A DNA stretch of 64,000 bases, taken from Roseobacter sp. GTDB lineage: Bacteria; Pseudomonadota; Alphaproteobacteria; Rhodobacterales; Rhodobacteraceae. Below the pieces are notes generated by a model. That model had not been told where the DNA came from and ran no database searches. It worked only from the letters and a program-made list of their open reading frames with translations. Every line of letters starts with the position of its first letter. Position 1 is the first letter of the stretch. Positions 18,604 to 27,702 of the stretch are shown piece after piece. The stretch covers positions 1-64,000 of the forward strand of contig JAGXGZ010000012.1 in assembly GCA_024636495.1 (NCBI GenBank), written 5' to 3'. The position numbers and the translations under genes are program-made.

Positions 18604-19742
18604 TTCTTGGTGTCTCCATAGGGATCAGCAGCATCGCGCAGCCCGTCCCCAACAAATACAAACGCCATCACAAGCACGATGAAAAAGATCACCGGAATGA
18701 AATACCATTGATAATTCAGCAAAACATCCGCGCTGGTGACGTTTTGCAACATCACACCCAGCGAATTCACCGGATCCTTGAGGCCAAGCCCGATAAAGCT
18801 GAGCGCGGTTTCAGACAGCACCATATAAGGGAAGGAAATCACCAGATCGACGATGATGTAGCTGGTGAAACTGGGCAGCAGATGCTTGCGAATGACATGC
18901 CCGCTTGAGGCCCCGCATAGCCGGGCGGCCAGCACATATTCCTGATTGCGCTCGGTCAGGATATGGGTACGCACGCGCCGCGCCAATGTGGGCCAGCCGA
19001 TAAAGCCTAAGATGATCGAGATAAAGAAAAACCTTTCTTCCGCGCTCCATGTGTCGGGGATAAAGGCTGCCAATGCCATGAACAGCGGGATGGCGGGGAT
19101 GGTGCGCACCGCATCTGTGACCATCTGAATGATGGAATCCACCCAGCCCCCATAGAACCCCGATATGCCCCCGATGACCAAGGCCAACACAAAGGCGATG
19201 AACACGCCAATGGTGCCCACCGCAAGCGAGGTGTTGATGGCATGGAAGGTCCGCGAGAAAATATCCTTGCCCGTCGAATCCGTGCCGAACAGATGAATAT
19301 ACCCTTCGTCCACGCCAAACAGATGCGTGTCAAAGGTTATGAAAAACATGCTGTATTCAGACCCTTCGACAAAGAATTGCACATAGTGCCTTTTGTCGGT
19401 GTTGACGGTCGTGACCCATCTGAAGTTGGTCTTGATCGACCGCTCCCGTTCCAGCGCATAGATGAATGGCCGGATTGAGCACCCGTTGTCATCGCAGAAT
19501 TTCGGGATGGTCGGCGCACCGTTCAAATAATCTTTGTCACGGCCCGCAATGGTGGGGTCATAGGGCGTCAGGAACGGCGCAAAAACGCCCGACAGGATCA
19601 GGATAATCAGCACCCACGCCCCGACCATCGCGGCCTTTTGTTTCTTGAACCGGGTCCAGATCAACTGCCCTTGGGAGGCAGTAAAATAGGCATCCTTGGC
19701 GGTCTGGTCTACGGCGGCGTCATAGCTATTGGTATCTGTCAT
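18600..19742 (-). CDS. Peptide-type ABC transporter permease (DppC-like)
   Basis: TDSTGKDIFSRTFHAINTSLAVG...AARLCGASSGHVIRKHLLPSFTSYIIVD EAA loop. Confidence 0.92.
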   Translation of the reverse strand: MTDTNSYDAAVDQTAKDAYFTASQGQLIWTRFKKQKAAMVGAWVLIILILSGVFAPFLTPYDPTIAGRDKDYLNGAPTIPKFCDDNGCSIRPFIYALERERSIKTNFRWVTTVNTDKRHYVQFFVEGSEYSMFFITFDTHLFGVDEGYIHLFGTDSTGKDIFSRTFHAINTSLAVGTIGVFIAFVLALVIGGISGFYGGWVDSIIQMVTDAVRTIPAIPLFMALAAFIPDTWSAEERFFFISIILGFIGWPTLARRVRTHILTERNQEYVLAARLCGASSGHVIRKHLLPSFTSYIIVDLVISFPYMVLSETALSFIGLGLKDPVNSLGVMLQNVTSADVLLNYQWYFIPVIFFIVLVMAFVFVGDGLRDAADPYGDTKK

Positions 19743-19747
19743 GTCAT

Positions 19748-20752
19748 TTACCCCAATATGCTGCGGCGGATGCGCGGATCGACCAAAGCCAGTGCGATGT
19801 CCGTGATAAAGTTGATGGCGACGATGCTGCCGGTCAGGAAAAAGATGATCGCGCCGGCAAGCTGCTGGTCATTTGACCGGGCCAAGGCCTCGATCAACAG
19901 CGATCCTGCCTCGGTCAGGGTCAGGATCAGCGCCACGATGGGCAGCTCGTTAAAGATGCGGTTCAAATCAAAGCCAAGCGAGTTGATGATCGGGCTAAGG
20001 GCGTGGCGCGCGGGATAGCGCATCAACAGCTTGCGCCCGGAAACGCCTCGCGCAGCTGCCGCTGTCACGTAAAGCTTGCTGATCTCGTCAGACATCAGGG
20101 CGCGCACCGTCTGGATCGCAAAGGCCGTGGCCGACCAGCCCAGAATGAAAACGGGCAGCCAGACATGGCCCAAGAAATCCCTGATCTTGGCCGCGTCCCA
20201 AGGCGCGTCGCGATATTCAGGCGAGAAAAGCCCCGTCAAACTATCCCCGAACATCACGGTCGAGAACAACATGATCATCAACGCCAGCAAGAAGTTCGGC
20301 AGCGCCAGACCCAGATAGCTGACCAGCCGCAGACCGTTGTTCAAAAACGGGTTGCGCGATGTGGCGGCGATGATGCCAACCGGGATCGCAATAATATAGG
20401 CCAGCAAAAGCGAGCCAAGGCAGATGCCAATGCTCAGCCAGACTTTCTGACCCAAAAGCTGATTGATGTTGAGACGCAGGATGCAGCTGTCGCCAAATTC
20501 GCCTTGGAAAGCGTTGATGATCCAACTGCCCCACCTTTCCATGAACGGTCTGTCCAGCCCAAGGCGGACGCGTTCGGCTTCGATATCAGCGATAGAGATT
20601 TGCGCGCCTTGGCTGTTTTTAAACGCAAGGTAGCGTTCGGCGCAGTCGCCGGGAACCATCTCCATCAACGAGAAGACGATGAATGAAACAAGGCACAGCG
20701 TAAATAACGCCAAGACCAATCGGATGAACGCAAATCTAAGGAATTGCACCAT
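19748..20752 (-). CDS. Peptide-type ABC transporter permease (DppB-like)
   Basis: SLMEMVPGDCAERYL and YVTAAAARGVSGRKLLMRYPARHALSPIIN EAA loop. Confidence 0.92.
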   Translation of the reverse strand: MVQFLRFAFIRLVLALFTLCLVSFIVFSLMEMVPGDCAERYLAFKNSQGAQISIADIEAERVRLGLDRPFMERWGSWIINAFQGEFGDSCILRLNINQLLGQKVWLSIGICLGSLLLAYIIAIPVGIIAATSRNPFLNNGLRLVSYLGLALPNFLLALMIMLFSTVMFGDSLTGLFSPEYRDAPWDAAKIRDFLGHVWLPVFILGWSATAFAIQTVRALMSDEISKLYVTAAAARGVSGRKLLMRYPARHALSPIINSLGFDLNRIFNELPIVALILTLTEAGSLLIEALARSNDQQLAGAIIFFLTGSIVAINFITDIALALVDPRIRRSILG

Positions 20753-20806
20753 GTCTGTCTGTGCCCCGCAGCAAGATGCGACCCATTTGGGTTCGCTTTT
20801 ATAAAA

Positions 20807-20834
20807 GGTTGCGGGCCAAAACGCTGGCCCGCAA
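20807..20834 (-). terminator. Hairpin between the solute-binding-protein gene and the permease genes
   Basis: Perfect 11-bp stem gttgcgggcca/tggcccgcaac with a 6-nt loop. In the - direction it is followed by CTTTTATAAAA. Confidence 0.6.
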
Positions 20835-20861
20835 CACGATCACATTCAACAAGAGTTTAGA

Positions 20862-22901
20862 TTACTCGTCGAAAAACCACTGCGCTGGACGGTAAGGGTA
20901 CGTCCGGTAGTAAGCATAAGACGCTGTCTTGAATTCCGGAAAATTCTTGAGAGACGTCGAATGATAGATCGGCTTTTGCTCTTTCACGGTGCCGATGAAC
21001 AACAGGTTGCCTGTCATGTTTTCGACCAACTTGAGACCCAGTGCATCTGATTCAGGCGTGCCAACGGGTGTTGCCTGAAACGCCTTGATGTCCTCCATCA
21101 TTTCCTTGGCAAAGGCGGGTGGTTCTACACCGGATGCGCCATCGGAATCGACCCATTCACCCCAAAGCATCGCAGTGCGCATGTTGAAATAGTTGTCGTA
21201 AGGTGGAATAAAGATTTCCCCGTTGCCCAAGACAACCGCCAGCGGCACGCTTTTCTCGAACATGGTCACGTCAAGCTGGTTAGACGACTGCGACGAGCGG
21301 TATTCGTCTGTGGTGACTTCTTTGACCGTGTTGTTGATGCCCACATCGCGCCAGCTTTGGCCGACCAGTTCAACGATCTTGATCGAAATGCCTTGCGTGG
21401 CGACTTGCAAGTTCAGTGTCAAAGGATCGCCATTTGGCAATTCGCGCATGCCGTCGCCGTCCGTATCGACAACGCCGATTTCATCCAGCAGGGTTTTGGC
21501 CAGCTCGGGATCGAACTGCGCATAGTACTGTTCCCATTCCGGGGTGACAAAACCGGGCGTGGGGGAAAAGCCCACATATTGCTGCGGTGTGCCAAGGCCG
21601 AACATCGCGACTTCGTTGATTTCGTCGCGGTTCATGGCAACAGACATGGCCTGACGGAACTTGAGATCGCCAAAGACTTTGCGCTTTTCCAGATCCTCAG
21701 ACGTTACGTTGAACGCAAAGGTCGGCATGGTGATGTCGGGCTTGAGGTCGATGGCAAAGCCGGACTTTTCCTGGTTTTCCATCAGCAGCGGAACATAGTC
21801 GATCTGCAAAGCCTGCGCTTTATAGTCGACTTCGCCGTTGACCAGTTTCAGCAAGCGCACTTCGCTTTCACCCACGAAAATCTCGTCCATTTCGTTGATG
21901 TAGGGCAGTTGGTTGCCGGCTGTGTCTACCTTGAAATAATAGGGGTTCGCGACGAATTGGCGGCCTTCCGTTGTTTCGGAAATCACGATGTGGCTTTCCA
22001 GTGTTGGTGCCGCATCAAGGGGTAGGCCTGCAACTTTGTCAGGGTGGGACAACATCGGTGTTGGCGTGTCCATCCAGTCAGAGCTACCGTAATAGGCTTT
22101 GATCAGGTCATAGCCGTTCTCAAAGCCAAGCGATTGCGCCAGCGTGTCGGCGTCGGGGTTGATAGCCGGGTGATATTGGCCAAGGAAATGCTTGGGCTGG
22201 AACCCTTGGGCATAGTGGTTGGCAAAATGCGCCAGAAAACCGGGCTTGGGCGATGGCATGTTGAACCGCACGGTTTGCGCATCGATCACGTCAACGGTCA
22301 TCGCCTCGCCACCGGCCAGCACATAGTCTTTGGGGCTTTCGATCACGTTGGGATCAAGGGCCAGGTTCTCGTACCAAAATTCAACATCCTCGGCACCGAA
22401 GGGCTGGCCGTCGGACCATTTGTGACCTTCACGCAGAACAAATGTCAGCTGGGTGTAATCATCGTTCCACGACCAGCTTTTGGCAACGTTAGGCACGATG
22501 GTGGTCAGGTCGTCCGCATAGCGCACAAGGTTCACGTGGCGCACCGACATAAAGTCAGATGTGCCCGCTTCGGTGGCATTGGACAGCGCATTGAACGTGC
22601 CGCCATAACTGCCGATCATATCATAAGGGGCGACAACCAGCGGCTCGGATGGCAGACGATCCGCAAGTGCTGGCATGTCAGGGTTGCCACGAATACGACC
22701 ATTAAGCGCGGCAATATCGGGGTTTTCAGACATATCAAGGCTGCAATCGGCCAAGCCTTGGAATTCTGCCAGTTCGTATTGCTGTGGAAATGCGCCAGCA
22801 GCCACGCCCATCGGGTCTGATACGGTGACAGCCGGACAGGCCGCCATCGCAGCACCCGCGACAAGCGTCATCGCCGCGCTGGATAAAAGTACCTTCTTCA
22901 T
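20862..22901 (-). CDS. ABC transporter substrate-binding protein (SBP family 5)
   Basis: Signal peptide MKKVLLSSAAMTLVAGAAMAA; LREGHKWSDGQPFGAEDVEFWYENLALDPN. Start reassigned from 23201 to 22901. Confidence 0.92.
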   Translation of the reverse strand: MKKVLLSSAAMTLVAGAAMAACPAVTVSDPMGVAAGAFPQQYELAEFQGLADCSLDMSENPDIAALNGRIRGNPDMPALADRLPSEPLVVAPYDMIGSYGGTFNALSNATEAGTSDFMSVRHVNLVRYADDLTTIVPNVAKSWSWNDDYTQLTFVLREGHKWSDGQPFGAEDVEFWYENLALDPNVIESPKDYVLAGGEAMTVDVIDAQTVRFNMPSPKPGFLAHFANHYAQGFQPKHFLGQYHPAINPDADTLAQSLGFENGYDLIKAYYGSSDWMDTPTPMLSHPDKVAGLPLDAAPTLESHIVISETTEGRQFVANPYYFKVDTAGNQLPYINEMDEIFVGESEVRLLKLVNGEVDYKAQALQIDYVPLLMENQEKSGFAIDLKPDITMPTFAFNVTSEDLEKRKVFGDLKFRQAMSVAMNRDEINEVAMFGLGTPQQYVGFSPTPGFVTPEWEQYYAQFDPELAKTLLDEIGVVDTDGDGMRELPNGDPLTLNLQVATQGISIKIVELVGQSWRDVGINNTVKEVTTDEYRSSQSSNQLDVTMFEKSVPLAVVLGNGEIFIPPYDNYFNMRTAMLWGEWVDSDGASGVEPPAFAKEMMEDIKAFQATPVGTPESDALGLKLVENMTGNLLFIGTVKEQKPIYHSTSLKNFPEFKTASYAYYRTYPYRPAQWFFDE

Positions 22902-23158
22902 TCGTCTCTCCTTGTTGGTGGTATATTGCGTGTCCTTGTCCAGACCGCTGAGCTTTGCGCCCTTGTTCGTATTCAAATGCGTTTTCCGCATTTTCTTGGC
23001 GTTAATGTGTTGCTGTAAAATCCATGTGACAGACTTTGCCCCAGATGCGCTTGTTTCCCGCCCCCTGCGCGCAATAATCGCGCGTAAAAGCGCAGGGTGC
23101 CAAGTTCGTAAGCTTTTGGTGAAAAGGATCGGGTGTCTGGATGCGCAGCACATAAATG

Positions 23159-23182
23159 TTGCACCGCGTTTCAGAGGTGCAA
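23159..23182. promoter_or_regulatory. Candidate operator: ttgcacc-N10-ggtgcaa inverted repeat
   Basis: Perfect 7-bp inverted repeat in the ~590-bp divergent intergenic region between the SBP and M81 genes. Confidence 0.35.
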
Positions 23183-23492
23183 AATAAGTGCAGCAATGCA
23201 TTGGTCGTTGTCTTTTTCAAAGACGCGCACAATGTGTTCAACATGAATTCATCCCAGCAGACAGCCAAAGTAGCGACCATTCCAAGACACAAGTCAACAC
23301 ATTCCATTTCCCTTGCATTGAATCAAAAACACGCGACTGTGAGCGCAAATGGCTGAAAAATCAGCCGTGCTCCTTAAAACAAAAGTGGATTAAGCGGCAT
23401 GGAATTTCTGACCTTGGGAGGGTACGAAAAATGGACTACGTAGCTTATTCACCCCATGAGCGCCCCGTATTTGCGCCCAAGGCCAGCCGGGT

Positions 23493-24965
23493 TTGACCTT
23501 TCGTGTACTCAGCGCCGAGATCGCGCATGAAACCAATACCTTCAATATCCATCCCACAACGGTGAAGTGCTTTGAGGATCGGTTTCTTCTGGACGGCCCC
23601 CAAGCCATCGCCACACGCACGAACAGCAATACCGAATTGGCGGGTCTGCTGGACGTCGTGCGCAGATATGATTGGCAGCTAAATCACGTGATCAGCGCGG
23701 CCGCCGGTCCAGGTGGCGTTCTCACACGGGACGCCTTTGAAAGGATCACAGCACCGCTGATGGCTGCGACTCAAGAGCCTTGGGATGGTATCTTTCTGAT
23801 GCTGCACGGGGCCATGGTCACCGAGTTTTGCGAAGATGGCGAAGGCGAGATTCTGCGCCGTCTGCGCGCCATCGTCGGGGTGGATATTCCGATTGCCGTC
23901 ACACTCGACCCCCACGCAAACGTCACCCGCGACATGTGCGATCTGGCGCAAATATTGGTGTCGTTCACCACCTATCCCCATGTTGATCTGCGCGCGACAG
24001 GCCAGCGCACGGCAGAGCTGTTGCAGCGCACGATGACGGGCGACATTTCCCCCTGCACCCTGCGCGCCCATCGCCCGATGTTGGAGGAAGCCAACGGAGG
24101 GCGTACCGATATTGGCCCGATGATTGACCGCCACGCCCGTGCCCGCGCGTTCGAGGCTCGCAAAGGCGTCTACGCGATCAGCATTAACGGTGCCTTTCCT
24201 TGCGCAGATATTGCCGAGGTCGGCCCGACCATTCTGATCACCTGCGACGGCGATAAGGAGGAGCATCGCCAGATTGCCGAAACCTTAGCGGATGACATAT
24301 GGGACAAGCGGTTTGAGGTACTTAATAGCTATCTTAGCAGCACCGAAGCGGCAGCAGTGGCAAGTCAATGGGATGGCACGGCGGGGCCGTTGGTCATCGC
24401 TGATTATGCCGATAATCCCGGTGCGGGTGCATACGGCGATGCAACCGGGTTATTGGCTGCGCTGATTGATGCCGGTGTGGGGAATGCGTGTTTTGGACCC
24501 TTGGTCGATCCGGTCGCCGCAGCGCTTTTGAACAGATCCAACATCGGCACAAAGCTCACGCTTGAGATCGGAGGCCGCTGCGCGCCGCAGTACGGGGGCG
24601 GCCCTATCAGCGTGTCAGGTGTGGTCAAATGGACGGGGGATGGTCGCGTTCTGGGCAGCGGCCCGATCTTGGGCGGGCTTGAACGCAACTTTGGGCCAAC
24701 AGCCGTGCTTAAGGTGGCAGGGATCGACATTCTTGTCGTCAGTATTCCGCATCAGATGCTTGACCTGCGCCAGTTCGAAACCTTCGGGATTGATCCTGCG
24801 GCAAAAGCCGTTGTTGCCTTAAAATCCATGCAACATTTTCGCGCCGCTTTTGCTCCCATCGCGGGGCGCATCATCGTGTGCGACAGCGGTGCGTTGTGTA
24901 CGCTGGATTACGCCTCGCTTGAGTATAAAAACGTACCGCGCCCGATGTTTCCGCTGGATCTTTAG
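23493..24965 (+). CDS. M81 family metallopeptidase (MlrC/microcystinase C-like)
   Basis: AEIAHETNTF, DGIFLMLHGAMVTE..DGEGEIL, LDPHANVT, TYPHVD. TTG start. Confidence 0.9.
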   Translation: MTFRVLSAEIAHETNTFNIHPTTVKCFEDRFLLDGPQAIATRTNSNTELAGLLDVVRRYDWQLNHVISAAAGPGGVLTRDAFERITAPLMAATQEPWDGIFLMLHGAMVTEFCEDGEGEILRRLRAIVGVDIPIAVTLDPHANVTRDMCDLAQILVSFTTYPHVDLRATGQRTAELLQRTMTGDISPCTLRAHRPMLEEANGGRTDIGPMIDRHARARAFEARKGVYAISINGAFPCADIAEVGPTILITCDGDKEEHRQIAETLADDIWDKRFEVLNSYLSSTEAAAVASQWDGTAGPLVIADYADNPGAGAYGDATGLLAALIDAGVGNACFGPLVDPVAAALLNRSNIGTKLTLEIGGRCAPQYGGGPISVSGVVKWTGDGRVLGSGPILGGLERNFGPTAVLKVAGIDILVVSIPHQMLDLRQFETFGIDPAAKAVVALKSMQHFRAAFAPIAGRIIVCDSGALCTLDYASLEYKNVPRPMFPLDL

Positions 24966-26506
24966 CCGGTTCTCTTGTGCCGTTGTCGGTGCCGCGGGCC
25001 GTCCGGCGTGATCGTGGACAACGACAATGTCTGATCCATGTGCTTCATCCTGTGCCGCAGCATCAGCCGGGTCAAACGGTAAAGATCGGCCGCGTATCCG
25101 GGGTGGTCCGCGACATTCTCGGCCTCGCCGCGCCCTTCGTGATCATACAGGATCGGTGGCAGATCGGCCGCAAATTCGACCAAAGTAAACCGCGCCTCGC
25201 GCAGGATCGACAGGGATGAATCGCTTGGGTCGGTGCCCAATGTTCGCTCCCAAAGCGTTGGCGCCTCGGGTTCGGAGAAATCCAGCTCGGAGAAAGAATA
25301 GCGCCGCCAGTCGGTTGGCACCTCGCCCCGCAAAAGCGGCAGCAGCGACCGCCCGTCCATCGCGTTTGGCACGTCCTGCCCCACCCAATCAAGAATAGTT
25401 GGCGTGATATCAATTGTCTCGACAGGTTCTGTCACGACAGTGCCTGCACGATCCTGATTGCCCGGTTGGCGAATGATCAGCGGTGTGTGAAAGGCCGCAT
25501 CATGGGCGGTGAATTTGCTCCAGCTGTGGCGATCGCCCAGCATTTCACCGTGGTCTGCTGTGACGATCAGCAACGTGTCATCATATTGACCGCTGTCTTT
25601 TAAAAACTTCACCACCCGCCCGATATGCGCATCAACTTCGGTGATCAGACCAAAATAGATCGACCGCAAGGTCTGGATAGTTTCGTCGGTGTCGGCCAGA
25701 TCAGGAAATCCCACGACATTGCCGCTTAGTTTTTTCTGCGCCAGCGTCGGGCCGAAAAACGGATGCGCCGCGATTTCGGTCTGGGGGTCGGGATGACGGA
25801 TCGGCAAAGGGATCTGCGCAGGGTCATACATGTCGTTGTAGGGTGCGGGGGCCACAAGCGGCGGATGGGGCCGTATATAAGTCAGATGGGCGAACCAGTC
25901 CTGATCACGGTACGCAGGCATCGTTGCAAGAAACCTGTCGGTCAGAAACGCAGTATCGCTGTCTTCTTTGCTGTAGAGCGCCGGGTCATTGATTTTGGGA
26001 GCACTTCCCGTCGGGGATACCGGAATGTAGACATCCTGATAGGTCTCGAACGTATAGCCCTTTTCGATCAGGTATGACCGCCACGGATAAGACATCTCGA
26101 ACCGCATTTCGACGACTTCCTGAAAGCCGTTCATCGGGTATTCATAGCTGCGCATTGCCGGGTCATTGGGCGGAAAAATACGCGGGTCTTGCGATGTATC
26201 AGTGTAGCCGAACAGCATTGGCGTATATCCCGCTTTGCGCATTTCGGTGGCGACGTTTGGCACATCATGGCGCAACGGGGTGCCGTTGCGAACCGACCGA
26301 TGGTTCATCGCGTATTGCCCGGTCAGCAAGGAGGCGCGCGAAGGGCCACACGGATTTACCACAGAAAAATGCCGCTGAAAGGTCACTGCATCCGCCATCA
26401 ACGCCCGCAGGTTGGGAATATCCAAATGGTTGGCCAGATCGCCAAAAACACAATCAGCGCGCAGCTGATCAATGACGACAAACAGAACGTTCTTGGCGTT
26501 GCCCAT
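24962..26506 (-). CDS. Sulfatase-superfamily hydrolase, phosphonate monoester hydrolase-like
   Basis: NVLFVVIDQLRAD, NPCGPSRASLLTGQY (CxPSR formylglycine site), YIRPHPPLVAPAPYNDMY, TADHGEMLGDRH; no signal peptide. Confidence 0.88.
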   Translation of the reverse strand: MGNAKNVLFVVIDQLRADCVFGDLANHLDIPNLRALMADAVTFQRHFSVVNPCGPSRASLLTGQYAMNHRSVRNGTPLRHDVPNVATEMRKAGYTPMLFGYTDTSQDPRIFPPNDPAMRSYEYPMNGFQEVVEMRFEMSYPWRSYLIEKGYTFETYQDVYIPVSPTGSAPKINDPALYSKEDSDTAFLTDRFLATMPAYRDQDWFAHLTYIRPHPPLVAPAPYNDMYDPAQIPLPIRHPDPQTEIAAHPFFGPTLAQKKLSGNVVGFPDLADTDETIQTLRSIYFGLITEVDAHIGRVVKFLKDSGQYDDTLLIVTADHGEMLGDRHSWSKFTAHDAAFHTPLIIRQPGNQDRAGTVVTEPVETIDITPTILDWVGQDVPNAMDGRSLLPLLRGEVPTDWRRYSFSELDFSEPEAPTLWERTLGTDPSDSSLSILREARFTLVEFAADLPPILYDHEGRGEAENVADHPGYAADLYRLTRLMLRHRMKHMDQTLSLSTITPDGPRHRQRHKRTG

Positions 26507-26823
26507 TGCACGAATCCTTTTTGATGCTGCCGCTTTATGTAGTGCCTAAAAGGACGGCGCTGAACAGGGGTAAGCAGCGTGGCCGTTTCGTTGCATGCAG
26601 CGACATGTGGCACGCGCGCTGCCGATGCGTCATACGTCGGTCTTTTCGGTACCTTTTTGGAAAGATCAAGAAGCGGCCCGCTGACGGGCGCGACATACAA
26701 GCCCAACTTCCGCAAACCCGATCTGACTGGCGTTTCCACCACGCCCCCTCCCCTGTCCGCTGACAAAATTCCTTTCAAAAATGATACGCACGGCACATAA
26801 GCCCGCAAACACAAAGGCTCATT

Positions 26824-27669
26824 ATGTCCCCGTTCATTATCGCCATTATCCTTTCAGCGGCTATGCTTCATGCGGTGTGGAACGCCATTGTAAAGACGGC
26901 CGTTGACCGCACGACGACGCTGGGGCTGGTTGCTTTGGGGCACGTGTTGCCCGGCGCAGTGATGGTGATGTTGCTGCCTTTGCCAAGCGCTGAAAGCTTT
27001 GTGTATATCATCCTGTCCACAATCGTACATTTCGGGTATTTTTATCTTCTTGGGCGCGCCTATCAGCATGGCGACCTAAGCGTCGTCTACCCAATTGCAC
27101 GCGGCATTGTGCCTGCGCTGGTGTCGCTATGGGCGTTTTTATTGCTGGGCGAAGTGTTACCCCTGATGGCGTGGGTCGGCATTGGACTGATCGTTTCAGG
27201 GATCGTTCTTAGCAACTGGAAGGCACTTAGCTCAGGGGTTGGCAAGACTGCGCTGATCCTTTCGCTTGGGACCGGATTTTGTATTTCGATCTATTCACTG
27301 GTCGACGGGGTTGGCGTGCGCGTGTCCGGCAATACACTTAGCTACTGGGCTTGGGGTGCGTTTTTACATCTGTTCATTGCGGGTTTTATCGGTTGGCGTA
27401 AAAGACAGACGTTGGCGCACCTGCCCGCCAAGATCTGGCTTACAGGGATTGCGGGCGGCATGGTGTCTATCGTCGCTTACGGCTTGGTGCTGTATGCCAA
27501 GAACTTTGCGCCTTTGGGGGCTGTATCCGCGCTGCGCGAAACCTCTGTCATCTTCGCGACGCTCATTGGTTTCGTGCTCCTCAAGGAGGGCAACTGGCAG
27601 CGTCGCTTGGGCGCTGCGGTGTTGATGACAATCGGGATCGCCGTGATTGGCCTCGCGAATTTTAAGTAG
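26824..27669 (+). CDS. DMT superfamily (EamA) transporter
   Basis: Ten hydrophobic segments in 281 aa; paired EamA-like halves. Confidence 0.87.
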   Translation: MSPFIIAIILSAAMLHAVWNAIVKTAVDRTTTLGLVALGHVLPGAVMVMLLPLPSAESFVYIILSTIVHFGYFYLLGRAYQHGDLSVVYPIARGIVPALVSLWAFLLLGEVLPLMAWVGIGLIVSGIVLSNWKALSSGVGKTALILSLGTGFCISIYSLVDGVGVRVSGNTLSYWAWGAFLHLFIAGFIGWRKRQTLAHLPAKIWLTGIAGGMVSIVAYGLVLYAKNFAPLGAVSALRETSVIFATLIGFVLLKEGNWQRRLGAAVLMTIGIAVIGLANFK

Positions 27670-27702
27670 CGTGTCCAAGGGGCACTGTGGCCCGCCCCAA
27701 GC

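Noticed and set aside
17842-18621. 259-aa + strand ORF opposite the DppD-like ATPase gene
   Set aside because: Histidine/arginine-rich antisense shadow; the opposite strand encodes a textbook ABC ATPase.
22044-22820. 258-aa + strand ORF opposite the SBP gene
   Set aside because: Antisense shadow of a well-supported SBP; no recognisable domain.
22902-23201. 100-aa N-terminal extension of the SBP ORF
   Set aside because: The clear signal peptide begins at Met 22901; the upstream translation is not protein-like.
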